Source of the DNA: a virus
Virus record (IMG/VR): IMGVR_UViG_3300023199_000106
Coordinates: 1 to 58,731 of that record
DNA: 58,731 nucleotides
Reading direction: 5' to 3' (one strand)
The notes beneath the pieces are model-generated. The model saw only the letters and a list, made by a program, of their open reading frames with translations, was not told where the DNA came from and ran no database searches. Positions within the stretch are counted from its first letter, which is position 1. Each line of letters opens with the position of its first letter. Below, one piece after another: positions 1-6,335 of this stretch. Made by a program: the position numbers and the translations under genes.

Positions 1-137
1 GCCCATTCTGAATTGTGAGCCACCAGCTCAGTCCATTTTCTGGGCTGAGCTTCGAGCCAATCGAGTGCTTCTGAGCAAGCGCCAAGCTCGCGTGCACAGT
101 TGATCATTTCCTGTGTGATTAGGTAGTCAGTCATCAT
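1..137 (-). CDS. 22-residue-repeat protein, N-terminal part (runs off window start)
   Basis: Reading leftward from an ATG at 137 (a second ATG follows at 134), 45 codons encode the same N-terminal domain as the gene at 167-742, with the ITQEM, ACSEALDWLEAQP and ELVAHNSEWA motifs. Positions 1-134 match 609-742 almost base for base. The frame leaves the window before the repeat array begins. The C-terminal part of apparently the same gene is at 58393-58731, so the gene is cut by the window ends rather than broken. A GGAG-type ribosome site lies just upstream of the start. Function unknown; see the 167-742 entry for the family. Confidence 0.75.
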   Translation of the reverse strand, partial: MMTDYLITQEMINCARELGACSEALDWLEAQPRKWTELVAHNSEW

Positions 138-166
138 TCTGCTCCTTATGAGATTAAAGAATACAA

Positions 167-742
167 TCACGATTCAATTGGACAATCGGGCCGTTTAGCC
201 ATGATCCGAGCCCGTTCGTCCGAATCGAGTCCGGTCAGATCGATCGGGCAGTCGGGCCGGTTGGTCATGACTCGCGCCCGTTCGTATGAATTAAGCCCGG
301 TCAGATCGATCGGGCAGTCGGGCCGGTGGGCCATGACTCGCGCCCGGTTGAATGAATTAAGTCCGGTCAGATCGATCGGGCAGTCGGGCCGCTCAGCCAT
401 GACCCAAGCCCGTTCGTTCGAATCGAGTTCGGTCAGATCGATCGGGCAGTCGGGCCGGTAGGTTATGACTCGCGCCCGTTCGAATGAATTAAGCCCGGTC
501 AGATCGATCGGGCAGTCGGGCCGTTTAGCCATGACTCGTGCCCGTTCGTCTGAATTAAGCCCGGTCAGATCGATCGGGCAGTCGGGCAGGTGGATAATCG
601 CCCAAAGAGCCCATTCTGAATTGTGAGCCACCAGCTCAGTCCATTTTCTGGGCTGAGCTTCGAGCCAATCGAGTGCTTCTGAGCAAGCGCCAAGCTCGCG
701 TGCACAGTTGATCATTTCCTGTGTGATTAGGTAGTTAATCAT
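167..742 (-). CDS. Leucine-rich-variant-like 22-residue-repeat protein, paralogue 1
   Basis: This 191-residue protein has an N-terminal domain of about 50 residues (ITQEM, ACSEALDWLEAQP, HNSEWALWAIIHLPDCPI) followed by six full 22-residue repeats and a short cap ending PIES. Each repeat has the frame RPDCPIDLTxL, then a variable stretch, then ERAxVMA. Pro, Cys, Leu and the VMA helix are fixed, while the residues after the Asn-Ser or Asp-Ser and the last residue vary. The pattern resembles leucine-rich-variant (LRV) solenoid repeats; that is inference. The N-terminal domain recalls phage proteins beginning ITxEM...AC...WL. It has a ribosome site (aaggagcac) and a 29-bp spacer to the next copy. 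It is one of four tandem paralogues around the window ends. No function can be assigned. Confidence 0.8.
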   Translation of the reverse strand: MINYLITQEMINCARELGACSEALDWLEAQPRKWTELVAHNSEWALWAIIHLPDCPIDLTGLNSDERARVMAKRPDCPIDLTGLNSFERARVITYRPDCPIDLTELDSNERAWVMAERPDCPIDLTGLNSFNRARVMAHRPDCPIDLTGLNSYERARVMTNRPDCPIDLTGLDSDERARIMAKRPDCPIES

Positions 743-753
743 ACTTGTGCTCC

Positions 754-1533
754 TTATGTGAGATTTTCTACGTCTGCTATGATTTGTCGGCGTACAGTAG
801 TGTTTTCTTCTTCAAGCCAGTGAATTTCTTTTACTGAGTCCAAATCGATTTCATCTGCAATCCCGTTGATTTTATAGTCACGACCATAGAAGCCCCCACA
901 GCTGTCAATTTCATCGTTGTTTTCATTATATAAGATATAATCGTAGACCTCGTTAGTGAGGTATTGGTTATAAATCTCAACTTCACATTTCAAATAATAT
1001 GACACAAACTGTTCAAAAGATTGGAACTCACAGTCAACGCACTGGCCGTTATCCCAGCATTGTCGGACTAGAGGGAAGTCTTCAGGTTTGATGTCATACG
1101 TTTCTGCAGCGCGGGCTTTCGACACATAAATAAATCCAACGCGCCCTGAATCCCAATGACAGGCAAACGGGATGCAGCGCATCGTAATACCAGAGTGGTC
1201 ATACAAATACAGTTCGTTGATGACAAACAGCTCATCAAGTTTTTCAACAATGCGGTTGTAATAAGCTGCTCGCCAATTTTCGAGAGCATCAACGCTGTTA
1301 TGTTTTGCAAAAAATTCTTCAGCCTCACGTTCAAGATTTTCAAGAAAACCTTCGTGACCTTTGTTAATGAGCATTCTTTCGTAAAACTCTTCGATTGAAC
1401 CAGGTGTTCTAATGTCACCCAGAGAATAGTCAGAATGCCAACAAACCATCGTACCGATGTTGTCAGAGCATTTGCGAGGGTCTGGCGGGTTTAAATCCCG
1501 TTGTATTTTGAGAATGTGTGTGCGCTCTGTCAT
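754..1533 (-). CDS. Conserved phage hypothetical protein (HILKIQRD...GTMVCWHSDY...LGD family)
   Basis: A soluble 259-residue protein. The opening, HILKIQRDLNPPDPRK followed by GTMVCWHSDYSLGD, is the signature of a family I recall as common in phages and mobile elements with no known role. It is rich in acidic and aromatic residues and has no signal peptide or membrane segment. The ATG at 1533 has a GGGGAGAA ribosome site and overlaps by four bases (ATGA) the stop of the 31-codon gene upstream, so translation of the two is probably coupled. It sits in the leftward early block between a terminator and the repeat-protein family. Function unknown. Confidence 0.8.
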   Translation of the reverse strand: MTERTHILKIQRDLNPPDPRKCSDNIGTMVCWHSDYSLGDIRTPGSIEEFYERMLINKGHEGFLENLEREAEEFFAKHNSVDALENWRAAYYNRIVEKLDELFVINELYLYDHSGITMRCIPFACHWDSGRVGFIYVSKARAAETYDIKPEDFPLVRQCWDNGQCVDCEFQSFEQFVSYYLKCEVEIYNQYLTNEVYDYILYNENNDEIDSCGGFYGRDYKINGIADEIDLDSVKEIHWLEEENTTVRRQIIADVENLT

Positions 1534-1625
1534 AATGTGTTCTCCCCCACGCCGTGAGGTACTTTGATAACTGCAAATAGTTTGTGCTCCTGAAGCAGTT
1601 TGGTTTTAAGGGATATGCTGATCAT
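1530..1625 (-). CDS. Small 31-residue protein, translationally coupled
   Basis: The ATG at 1625 follows AAGGAG at an eight- to nine-base spacing, and the TGA overlaps the ATG of the 754-1533 gene. The product begins MISISLKTKLLQEHKLFAVI and is basic and amphipathic with no clear membrane segment. The strong ribosome site and ATGA junction are the reasons for calling it. It could act only as a leader that delivers ribosomes to the next gene. Confidence 0.5.
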   Translation of the reverse strand: MISISLKTKLLQEHKLFAVIKVPHGVGENTL

Positions 1626-1650
1626 GTGTTTTTGCTCCTTCGGGGTTCAT

Positions 1651-1683
1651 AAAAAATGCCCTCCCAGCCGAAGCTGGGAGGGC
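1651..1683 (-). terminator. Rho-independent terminator
   Basis: An 11-bp GC-rich stem, gccctcccagc/gctgggagggc (1658-1668 with 1673-1683), closes a TTCG tetraloop as read on the minus strand and is followed by a run of six U. It begins eight bases after the stop of the 1691-2434 gene and ends that transcript before the small gene at 1625. Confidence 0.9.
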
Positions 1684-1690
1684 AAGAAGA

Positions 1691-2434
1691 TCAGAAGTCG
1701 GTTTTGTCTTCGGCATCTTCGATTTCTTGATCCGGTTGTTTTGCACCACGAGACCAGAACAAGTCACGCGTTGTCCGTTGAACGGCCTTCCGATTTTGGC
1801 TGGCCTGCTGGTTCATCAATCGCCAGCCGGCTAGGCCGAGCGCATCCTGGCATCCTTTCATTAGATTAACGTCAGCGCCCTGCTCTTCGCACCAGTCAAG
1901 CAACTGCGCTATTTTAAGCGCCTGCTGGCGAGATGATTCGAAGTTAATCAAGCTGTTTTCGGCTCCGGCTTCGTTGCCGTTGTCACTATGCCGTTCAATC
2001 ATCTCTGCGTGGATACGCACCCAGTTCATGGCCGAGGCAAACTCGGCCTGGTAAGCCCGTACGAGCTGGTAGGCCATACCAGAAGCCAGGAAATCATTTC
2101 CTAGTGCCAGCTGCTTTTGAAGCGCATTGAGTGCTCTATTCATTTTTACATCGGGTGGGAGTTCCTCATCCCGTTGTTCGCGGTCTGCAAACACATCGTT
2201 GGCCAGCTCGAACAGCTTGTTGATGTTGTCCTGGGTCGGCACAATCGTCGGTTTGCCAGCTGCCGTCTTGGACCAACGGAATCCGTCGGGCAGGCCGGGG
2301 GACCGGTTTTGGAGGTCTTCGGCAGGCATAGTGGCTTCCCGGTCATCTCGTTGTTCTTTGGTGCGATCGTAATGGCTGCCAATCTCATCGAAAGGAGCGG
2401 TGCCGACAGAAGGAGGATTAAATACTACGTTCAT
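1691..2434 (-). CDS. Hypothetical acidic helical phage protein
   Basis: A 247-residue protein. I chose the ATG at 2434 because ACGGAGAA lies at good spacing; an upstream in-frame extension to 2587 would run through the hairpin element and is unlikely. The sequence is strongly helical and charged: a central part (about residues 80-200) with NKLFELANDVFADREQRDEE, then long helices, and an acidic tail ending EDAEDKTDF. No catalytic motif, membrane segment or zinc ligand set is seen. It is followed by a strong terminator and preceded by a palindrome and a conserved hairpin leader, so it is its own short transcription unit. Not recognised; possibly an abundant early DNA-associated or scaffold-like protein, but that is a guess. 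Confidence 0.75.
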   Translation of the reverse strand: MNVVFNPPSVGTAPFDEIGSHYDRTKEQRDDREATMPAEDLQNRSPGLPDGFRWSKTAAGKPTIVPTQDNINKLFELANDVFADREQRDEELPPDVKMNRALNALQKQLALGNDFLASGMAYQLVRAYQAEFASAMNWVRIHAEMIERHSDNGNEAGAENSLINFESSRQQALKIAQLLDWCEEQGADVNLMKGCQDALGLAGWRLMNQQASQNRKAVQRTTRDLFWSRGAKQPDQEIEDAEDKTDF

Positions 2435-2462
2435 AGTGTTCTCCGTTTTATTTGGATGATAC

Positions 2463-2478
2463 GTGTCAAGATTGACAC
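2463..2478. promoter_or_regulatory. Perfect 7-bp-arm palindrome, possible operator
   Basis: gtgtcaa-ga-ttgacac lies 29 bp upstream of the start of the 1691-2434 gene. Read leftward, its second arm contains TTGACA, a perfect -35 hexamer, though no convincing -10 sits 16-18 bp further on. It could be a repressor site or only an RNA hairpin in the leader. Confidence 0.35.
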
Positions 2479-2483
2479 AAAAA

Positions 2484-2524
2484 CCCGCATGAATCCGACG
2501 CGGGCGGAAAAACCGCCCGCGTCG
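2484..2524 (-). promoter_or_regulatory. Hairpin plus ATTCATGCGGGT leader element, copy 1
   Basis: Read on the minus strand, a 12-bp stem (cgacgcgggcgg/ccgcccgcgtcg, 2496-2507 with 2513-2524) is followed at once by ATTCATGCGGGTTT and then the start of a gene about 50 bases on. The same arrangement recurs at 4161-4202 and 6769-6816. This copy has a different loop (TTTTT on the minus strand) from the other two. The role is unknown: an RNA processing site, a 5' stabilising hairpin or an attenuator are possible. Confidence 0.5.
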
Positions 2525-2587
2525 CGATGTCACACACAGGCGGTTGAATGCGACGACCCAATGACGTGGGTCGAGTGGTTCGAACAA

Positions 2588-2606
2588 GCCCAGCTTGATG
2601 CTGGGC
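2588..2606 (-). terminator. Weak hairpin after the 2613-3011 gene
   Basis: A gcccagc/gctgggc stem (2588-2594 with 2600-2606) lies seven bases beyond the stop of the 2613-3011 gene and is followed on the minus strand by TTGTTC. A second 7-bp hairpin (cgaccca/tgggtcg, 2554-2573) follows. The U-tract is poor, so termination would be partial. Confidence 0.4.
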
Positions 2607-2612
2607 TCATTC

Positions 2613-3011
2613 TCACTGCCCGCTTTCCATCGGGCGCTCGCCCGCGACGAACCCGGCGTGGCGGAACACGGACCGCTTGGTCACGGTTCCGTCGTCCGCG
2701 ACTTCTTCGACGCTCTCGCGCCGAGAAAACGCATAGAGCGGGATCAAATCGAATCTACGCAGCGCGCGTTCGAGGGGTGCCATCAAGAACGGTGCCCCGC
2801 CGATCATGACGAGGGGGTCCCCGTCCGCGACCTCGTCAACATCGGCGCTGGCGAGTTCCGCTAGCGCGGACGCTGCGGCGGCGATTTCCTCCCCACTGGG
2901 GAGGGAATTGAAAGTTAGGAGGCGGCGCACCGCCTCCTTGTCGCGGGGTTCGACAACCCCGGCGTCGGCTTGCTCAGCCGTCGCTGGGTGCTGGGTGAGG
3001 TTCAAAATCAT
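2613..3011 (-). CDS. Conserved hypothetical protein (MILNLTQHPAT family)
   Basis: A 132-residue protein starting at the ATG at 3011, which has AGGAG at seven-base spacing; the longer in-frame extension to 3080 lacks a ribosome site. The start MILNLTQHPATAEQ, the block VMIGGAPFLMAPLERAL, then IPLYAFSRRESVEE and the end FRHAGFV are the hallmarks of a family I recall from phages, plasmids and integrative elements. No biochemical role is known to me. No membrane segment is seen. The gene lies at the end of a tightly packed run of small early genes (3022-4132) and is followed by hairpins. It is GC-richer than the late genes. Confidence 0.85.
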   Translation of the reverse strand: MILNLTQHPATAEQADAGVVEPRDKEAVRRLLTFNSLPSGEEIAAAASALAELASADVDEVADGDPLVMIGGAPFLMAPLERALRRFDLIPLYAFSRRESVEEVADDGTVTKRSVFRHAGFVAGERPMESGQ

Positions 3012-3021
3012 ATTTGATCTC

Positions 3022-3369
3022 CTAATAAAATTTGTGGCGGTCTTCGCCACCGTATGGGTTCGGCGACCAGCCGTCGCCATCCGGTTCTGGCGTGGCCGGC
3101 GGCGGGTTTCGCCGCTGCTCTTCGAGCGCCGCTAAGCGCTCGGCCTCCACCCGGTCGACGAGCTCCGGGCAGATTTTGCGCGCTGAGGCTGAGCCGCCGA
3201 GGCAGCAGATCAGGTCCTGCCCGCCCTCCGTGACCAATACGGAGAGTGGGTCCTCAGCGGCCAGCGCGCGCTGACACACGCCAGCCACCGCTTCGATTTG
3301 CTCGTCCGGGTACCGGACGAGCTCACGTTGGATCGCCGCCGCAACGGCGATCACCGAGGGGGCGCTCAC
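3022..3369 (-). CDS. Hypothetical protein, 115 residues
   Basis: A helical N-terminal half (AIQRELVRYPDEQIEAVAGVCQRAL), a CCLGG pair of cysteines near residue 55, and a proline/glycine-rich tail (NPPPATPEPDGDGW). Its ATG at 3369 overlaps the TGA of the gene at 3366-3557 (ATGA), so the two are probably co-translated. The GC-rich composition matches the 2613-3557 genes and differs from the AT-richer genes at 3554-4132, which suggests a block of separate origin. Not recognised. Confidence 0.65.
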   Translation of the reverse strand: MSAPSVIAVAAAIQRELVRYPDEQIEAVAGVCQRALAAEDPLSVLVTEGGQDLICCLGGSASARKICPELVDRVEAERLAALEEQRRNPPPATPEPDGDGWSPNPYGGEDRHKFY

Positions 3370-3557
3370 GAGGAGCGCCCCTTGCGCGCCAGCCGGTTGG
3401 CCCGGCGGCGGTTGGTGCGGGCTACGCCGTAGCCCGCGGGATCCGTCAGGCCGGCGTGTGCCAGCTTGGCGGGGTGGTCGGCCGGGAGGGCGTTGTACGC
3501 CTTCCGGGCCGTTTGTGTGTCGCGGCTGTTGACCGCGACTTCGGGTCTTGTTTTCAT
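3366..3557 (-). CDS. Small basic hypothetical protein, 63 residues
   Basis: Very basic C-terminus (RTNRRRANRLARKGR) after a helical RKAYNALPADHPAKLAHAG segment, so nucleic-acid binding is possible but unproven. The ATG at 3557 overlaps the TGA of the 3554-3892 membrane-protein gene, and its own stop overlaps the next start: a chain of ATGA junctions. An AGGCA-type ribosome site lies upstream. Confidence 0.65.
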   Translation of the reverse strand: MKTRPEVAVNSRDTQTARKAYNALPADHPAKLAHAGLTDPAGYGVARTNRRRANRLARKGRSS

Positions 3558-3892
3558 AAATGCCTCCAGGTTGGTTGTCGTCTGTTGTTAAAAATGCCGG
3601 GTACGAGAACCCACATGATTTTAACCCTGTTGCCTTTCGATCTGTAGATCATTCCTTTCTCATAACCTGAGACGAACTTTGTGATAATTAGCAGCGCTGA
3701 AAATATCAGCCCGCCGACAACTGCTGCTGCCATGCCGGCAAATGTGCCGGAAAATGCAAGCATCATGCTGACAGTGGCAGCGATGTCGACAAGCAGATCA
3801 AAGCCAAGCAGCCTGCGTCGAACAAGCGTTGGCAGCTTTAAAATAAATATGAAAAAAGCAACAGCTGTTAAACCGCCCATGATAATCATCAT
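3554..3892 (-). CDS. Small integral membrane protein with about three membrane segments
   Basis: 112 residues. Hydrophobic stretches are near residues 3-20 (GGLTAVAFFIFIL), 33-52 (LVDIAATVSMMLAFSGTF) and 54-72 (MAAAVVGGLIFSALLII), with a basic LVRRRL loop after the first and a polar basic tail. The start MMIIMGGLTAVAFF and the DLLVDIAATVSMMLAFSGT block recall a phage inner-membrane protein family of unknown role. Its stop overlaps the next start. Because it is encoded in the early block, modification of the host envelope or exclusion of other phages is a guess rather than a lysis role. Confidence 0.75.
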   Translation of the reverse strand: MMIIMGGLTAVAFFIFILKLPTLVRRRLLGFDLLVDIAATVSMMLAFSGTFAGMAAAVVGGLIFSALLIITKFVSGYEKGMIYRSKGNRVKIMWVLVPGIFNNRRQPTWRHL

Positions 3893-3907
3893 GTACTCCT
3901 TGGTTTT

Positions 3908-4132
3908 TTAAATATACTCAGCAGCTTCGGCATGAAGCTCGTTAATGCGCCGATCAATGGCAATTATCAAACTGCCATTAGAAATCAAACGATTGCGCAT
4001 TTTGGTCAGTCTCTTGATTCTTTTTTGGATATTGCTAAAACGCTCAAGATCTGCGCCATAAAAACACCCGTCTTCACCATGATAATTGAAATAGTCTTCA
4101 GTGGGTGTTGCACTCATGCTTCTAGCCATCAT
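3908..4132 (-). CDS. Hypothetical protein, 74 residues
   Basis: A short aromatic N-terminal part (EDYFNYHGEDGCFYGADLERF) is followed by a basic helical hairpin (IQKRIKRLTKMRNRL, then DRRINELHAEAAEYI) that could form a coiled coil. The ATG at 4132 follows ATGGAGCAGA, with GGAG as the ribosome site. A conserved hairpin leader lies immediately upstream (4161-4202). Not recognised. Confidence 0.6.
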   Translation of the reverse strand: MMARSMSATPTEDYFNYHGEDGCFYGADLERFSNIQKRIKRLTKMRNRLISNGSLIIAIDRRINELHAEAAEYI

Positions 4133-4160
4133 TCTGCTCCATGTTTAAAATAAAAGCACA

Positions 4161-4202
4161 AACCCGCATGAATTACCGATGAACAGATTCACCGTTCATC
4201 GG
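4161..4202 (-). promoter_or_regulatory. Hairpin plus AATTCATGCGGGT leader element, copy 2
   Basis: On the minus strand a 9-bp stem (ccgatgaac/gttcatcgg, 4176-4184 with 4194-4202) closes a GGTGAATCT loop and is followed by TAATTCATGCGGGTTTGTGC, then the start of the 3908-4132 gene about 28 bases later. The loop and tail match copy 3 (6769-6816) while the stem sequence differs but still pairs, which is the mark of a conserved RNA structure. Confidence 0.55.
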
Positions 4203-4233
4203 TTAAAGCCAACTACGCCACCAACTTCGTATA

Positions 4234-5151
4234 TTACGCACCCAAGTACACTTCGAGGTCTGCAGGGGATAACCCATCCAGCTCTGAAGCCAGGAGCTCG
4301 TTGAAGCTGAGCGCATCGGGACTGGACTCACGGGCGGATATGGTGTCACGGCGTGCGTTCCAGGCGTGGAACCAGTAGGGGTCGCGTGGGTGCTCCGGGC
4401 CGCGCTGCGGCTCTCCGAGCAGGTCTGAGAACAGACGATGTGGTTCTTCAGCAGCTTTGGGCAGGAAGATTTCAAAGCCCGACGCGGCGGCAATGAGTTC
4501 AGGTGACAAGTCAGAAATGGTGTAGCCGCAGGTGTCGAGCAGGAACGTTTGAAAGCGCTGCACAGCTTGCCAGTAGCACCACGGACCGTAAGTCGAGCTG
4601 ATGCGCTGCTTGGTTCTGCGGTCGTAGTATTTAAGGCGCCAGCGCGTGAAGTGAGGCTCCCAGGTGATGTAAGGGTTCTTGGGATTGAACCAAGCGATGC
4701 AGTCGAGCGGTGCACGATTAGGCACTTGGAAGTCGGAATAGAAGTGCGGCGAGTATGTGCGATGTCGCATCTCGTTCATAAATTGTACGAATTTAAGAAA
4801 AGCATCCTGGCTTGGTAAGAAGAAGAATGGACCAGGTGCAGGCTTGCGGAATACCAGCATGTGAATGATGTCAGCAAATAACATGGGCTGCACGTACTGG
4901 TTGCGCTTGAGCAGAATATTGAATTCGATGTACCAAGGCACAGGACCAAGGGTGTAATAGAACGGGCACGTTGCGTGCTGGAGTGCGTAACCACCTCTGC
5001 GTGACTTACGGTTTGGGCCGTAGTCAACGAAGGGCCAGCCGTGCTTGGTACAGTGTAGCTGACCAGTCCAGGGGTTGTAGGTGAGGCGATTACGGAGAGT
5101 TGCATAGGATGCAATGGATACAGTGCGTTGCGATGCGTATGGCTTAGTCAT
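4234..5151 (-). CDS. Unrecognised 305-residue protein next to the iteron region; candidate initiator
   Basis: A soluble protein rich in Trp, Tyr, Phe and Pro. The N-terminal part (about residues 15-60) reads LRNRLTYNPWTGQLHCTKHG, then a basic NRKSRRGGYAL, faintly like the opening of phage HNH or AP2-type DNA-binding proteins. The middle is aromatic (CIAWFNPKNPYITWEPHF, RRTKQRISSTYGPWCYW) and the C-terminus is acidic and helical (FNELLASELDGLSPADLEVY). No Walker or nuclease motif is visible. The ATG at 5151 lacks a good ribosome site. It is the first gene read leftward out of the repeat-rich gap at 5152-5918, so a DNA-binding replication or regulatory role at those repeats is a reasonable inference from position only. 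Confidence 0.65.
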   Translation of the reverse strand: MTKPYASQRTVSIASYATLRNRLTYNPWTGQLHCTKHGWPFVDYGPNRKSRRGGYALQHATCPFYYTLGPVPWYIEFNILLKRNQYVQPMLFADIIHMLVFRKPAPGPFFFLPSQDAFLKFVQFMNEMRHRTYSPHFYSDFQVPNRAPLDCIAWFNPKNPYITWEPHFTRWRLKYYDRRTKQRISSTYGPWCYWQAVQRFQTFLLDTCGYTISDLSPELIAAASGFEIFLPKAAEEPHRLFSDLLGEPQRGPEHPRDPYWFHAWNARRDTISARESSPDALSFNELLASELDGLSPADLEVYLGA

Positions 5152-5208
5152 GGCGGTTTTGGGGGCTAGGGGTTATTTAAGAATGTAGCAACTATAAGGG
5201 CTGAGGGT

Positions 5209-5237
5209 AGTATATCAGTGCAACTCAATGGAAGCAA
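5209..5237 (-). promoter_or_regulatory. Candidate extended -10 promoter for the 4234-5151 gene
   Basis: On the minus strand TTGCTT (5237-5232) is 17 bp from TATACT (5214-5209), and the latter is preceded by TGA, giving an extended -10 (TGnTATACT). It lies 58 bp upstream of the ATG and overlaps the outer edge of the inverted-repeat cluster, as a self-regulated promoter would. Confidence 0.4.
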
Positions 5238-5240
5238 GAG

Positions 5241-5517
5241 AAGTGTGTTAACTTCTGAGACATTTATTTTTCTAAGGATTTCAATTAGTTATATTGTTTT
5301 ATACCCCTAAAAAACCAGTTAACTCAGAAAAACGCCAAATTGGGCTGCGAAAAAAGTTAAAAATTAAATCGTGTTTTCTGCCGCTGGCATTTTCGTGTTT
5401 TTCTGAGTTAAGCCCCTTTTTTGCTGTTTTATCCGTGTAACCTATTGATTTTACTGACAACAAAATGTCTCAGAAGTTAACACACTTGGTTTTCACTGTA
5501 AAATCAATAAGTTACAC
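5241..5517. repeat. Three pairs of inverted repeats in an AT-rich gap
   Basis: Pair 1 is 25 bp and perfect: 5241-5265 with 5463-5487, core gttaacttctgagaca. Pair 2 lies inside pair 1 and is 15 bp and perfect: 5319-5333 with 5397-5411 (ttaactcagaaaaac). Pair 3 is 20 bp with one mismatch, 5435-5454 with 5498-5517, and encloses the right arm of pair 1. Pairs 1 and 2 share a related GTTAACT core. No gene is seen here. The arrangement suggests binding sites for a dimeric initiator or repressor, or cruciform structures at an origin. Confidence 0.75.
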
Positions 5518-5544
5518 GAAGTATACAAATATACAGTATTTTTT

Positions 5545-5797
5545 GCGTAACGTTTCAGTTGCAGAGCGTTGCGTAACGTTTCAGTTGCAGAGCGTTGCGT
5601 AACGTTTCAGTTGCAGAGCGTTGCGTAACGTTTCAGTTGCAGAGCGTTGCGTAACGTTTCAGTTGCAGAGCGTTGCGTAACGTTTCAGTTGCAGAGCGTT
5701 GCGTAACGTTTCAGTTGCAGAGCGTTGCGTAACGTTTCAGTTGCAGAGCGTTGCGTAACGTTTCAGTTGCAGAGCGTTGCGTAACGTTTCAGTTGCA
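5545..5797. repeat. Iteron array: nine full and one partial 26-bp direct repeats
   Basis: Nine identical, directly abutting 26-bp units begin at 5545 and run to 5778; each starts gcgtaacgtttcagttgc and ends agagcgtt. A tenth unit keeps only its first 19 bases (5779-5797). There are no spacers, so it is not a CRISPR array. Identical iterons beside an AT-rich region with inverted repeats are typical of plasmid and phage replication origins where an initiator binds cooperatively. No gene crosses the array. Confidence 0.85.
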
Positions 5798-5816
5798 TAT
5801 TTTGCTGCAACTGAAA
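5787..5816. repeat. Hairpin formed by the last iteron and an inverted partial copy
   Basis: tttcagttgca (5787-5797) pairs perfectly with tgcaactgaaa (5806-5816) around an 8-base AT-rich loop. The inverted copy ends the array and marks a boundary of the presumed origin. Confidence 0.7.
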
Positions 5817-5885
5817 AACACCGCTCCCCTCGAGCCCCACGCCGTGGTGCCTGGTTGCCCTCGGGCCTTCGGCTGGCAATAAAAA

Positions 5886-5912
5886 AGCCCCAGTGCACGA
5901 GTCACTGGGGCT
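5886..5912 (-). terminator. Rho-independent terminator
   Basis: The stem agccccagtg/cactggggct (5886-5895 with 5903-5912) is followed on the minus strand by a run of U from the A-run at 5881-5886. It lies just beyond the stop of the 5919-6116 gene and stops leftward transcription from entering the origin region. Confidence 0.9.
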
Positions 5913-5918
5913 GTTGCT

Positions 5919-6116
5919 CTACCGGGACTTGAGCTTTCGCTCATAGTCCCGGATCTCTTCGAGCAGCTGTGGGTCGCACAGCCGCTCAGCCGGGCGTTGC
6001 TTGGTGGCCCACCAGGCACCGACGCAGGCGGCTCCTACGAGGAGGCCCAATAGGGGGAAGATCGCCCCAGCCGCGAAGGCTAGGGCGATATAGAGGATGA
6101 CCCGGCTACCGCCCAT
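5919..6116 (-). CDS. Small membrane protein, 65 residues
   Basis: Two closely spaced hydrophobic stretches (ILYIALAFAAGAIFPLLGLL and VGAACVGAWWA, about residues 7-40) precede a basic, charged tail (LLEEIRDYERKLKSR) likely to face the cytoplasm. The ATG at 6116 overlaps by 11 bases the end of a 29-codon gene upstream. A strong terminator follows. The role is unknown; an early membrane peptide is all that can be said. Confidence 0.65.
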   Translation of the reverse strand: MGGSRVILYIALAFAAGAIFPLLGLLVGAACVGAWWATKQRPAERLCDPQLLEEIRDYERKLKSR

Positions 6117-6195
6117 GGCGGCACCGGGTCCAGATGTGCCAGGCCGCCCAAAGGGCGGCTGGCACGAGGCCTGGCCATACTACATTAATGGCCAT
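6106..6195 (-). CDS. Micro-protein with one membrane segment, 29 residues
   Basis: The ATG at 6195 has AAGGAGAA at seven-base spacing, and the frame ends in TAG within the start of the next gene (11-base overlap). The product MAINVVWPGLVPAALWAAWH plus a basic tail is one Trp-rich hydrophobic helix. The good ribosome site and overlap support it as a real gene coupled to 5919-6116. Confidence 0.5.
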   Translation of the reverse strand: MAINVVWPGLVPAALWAAWHIWTRCRHGR

Positions 6196-6335
6196 TAATG
6201 TTCTCCTTGTGAAGGAGAATTCACAGTGTGTAAAGAGCCACCATAAAGGTGGCGGCAAATCCGCTCCGCGGCGGCAGCGTGCCACGCGCGGATATAATGT
6301 ACGACCAGGGCACCCTGGTCGTCTAGGAACAAGAC

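Noticed and set aside
201-461. Open plus-strand frames with Arg/Ser/Gly repeats through the repeat genes (also 57054-57704 and 57860-58147)
   Set aside because: They are the antisense of the 66-bp modules and stay open only because the unit length is a multiple of three; no ribosome sites.
1600-1869. 89-codon plus-strand frame over the terminator
   Set aside because: Crosses a rho-independent terminator and lies antisense to a better supported gene.
5545-5797. Possible CRISPR array
   Set aside because: The 26-bp units abut with no spacers and no cas genes are present; the Cas4-like protein at 50491-52212 is a phage exonuclease.
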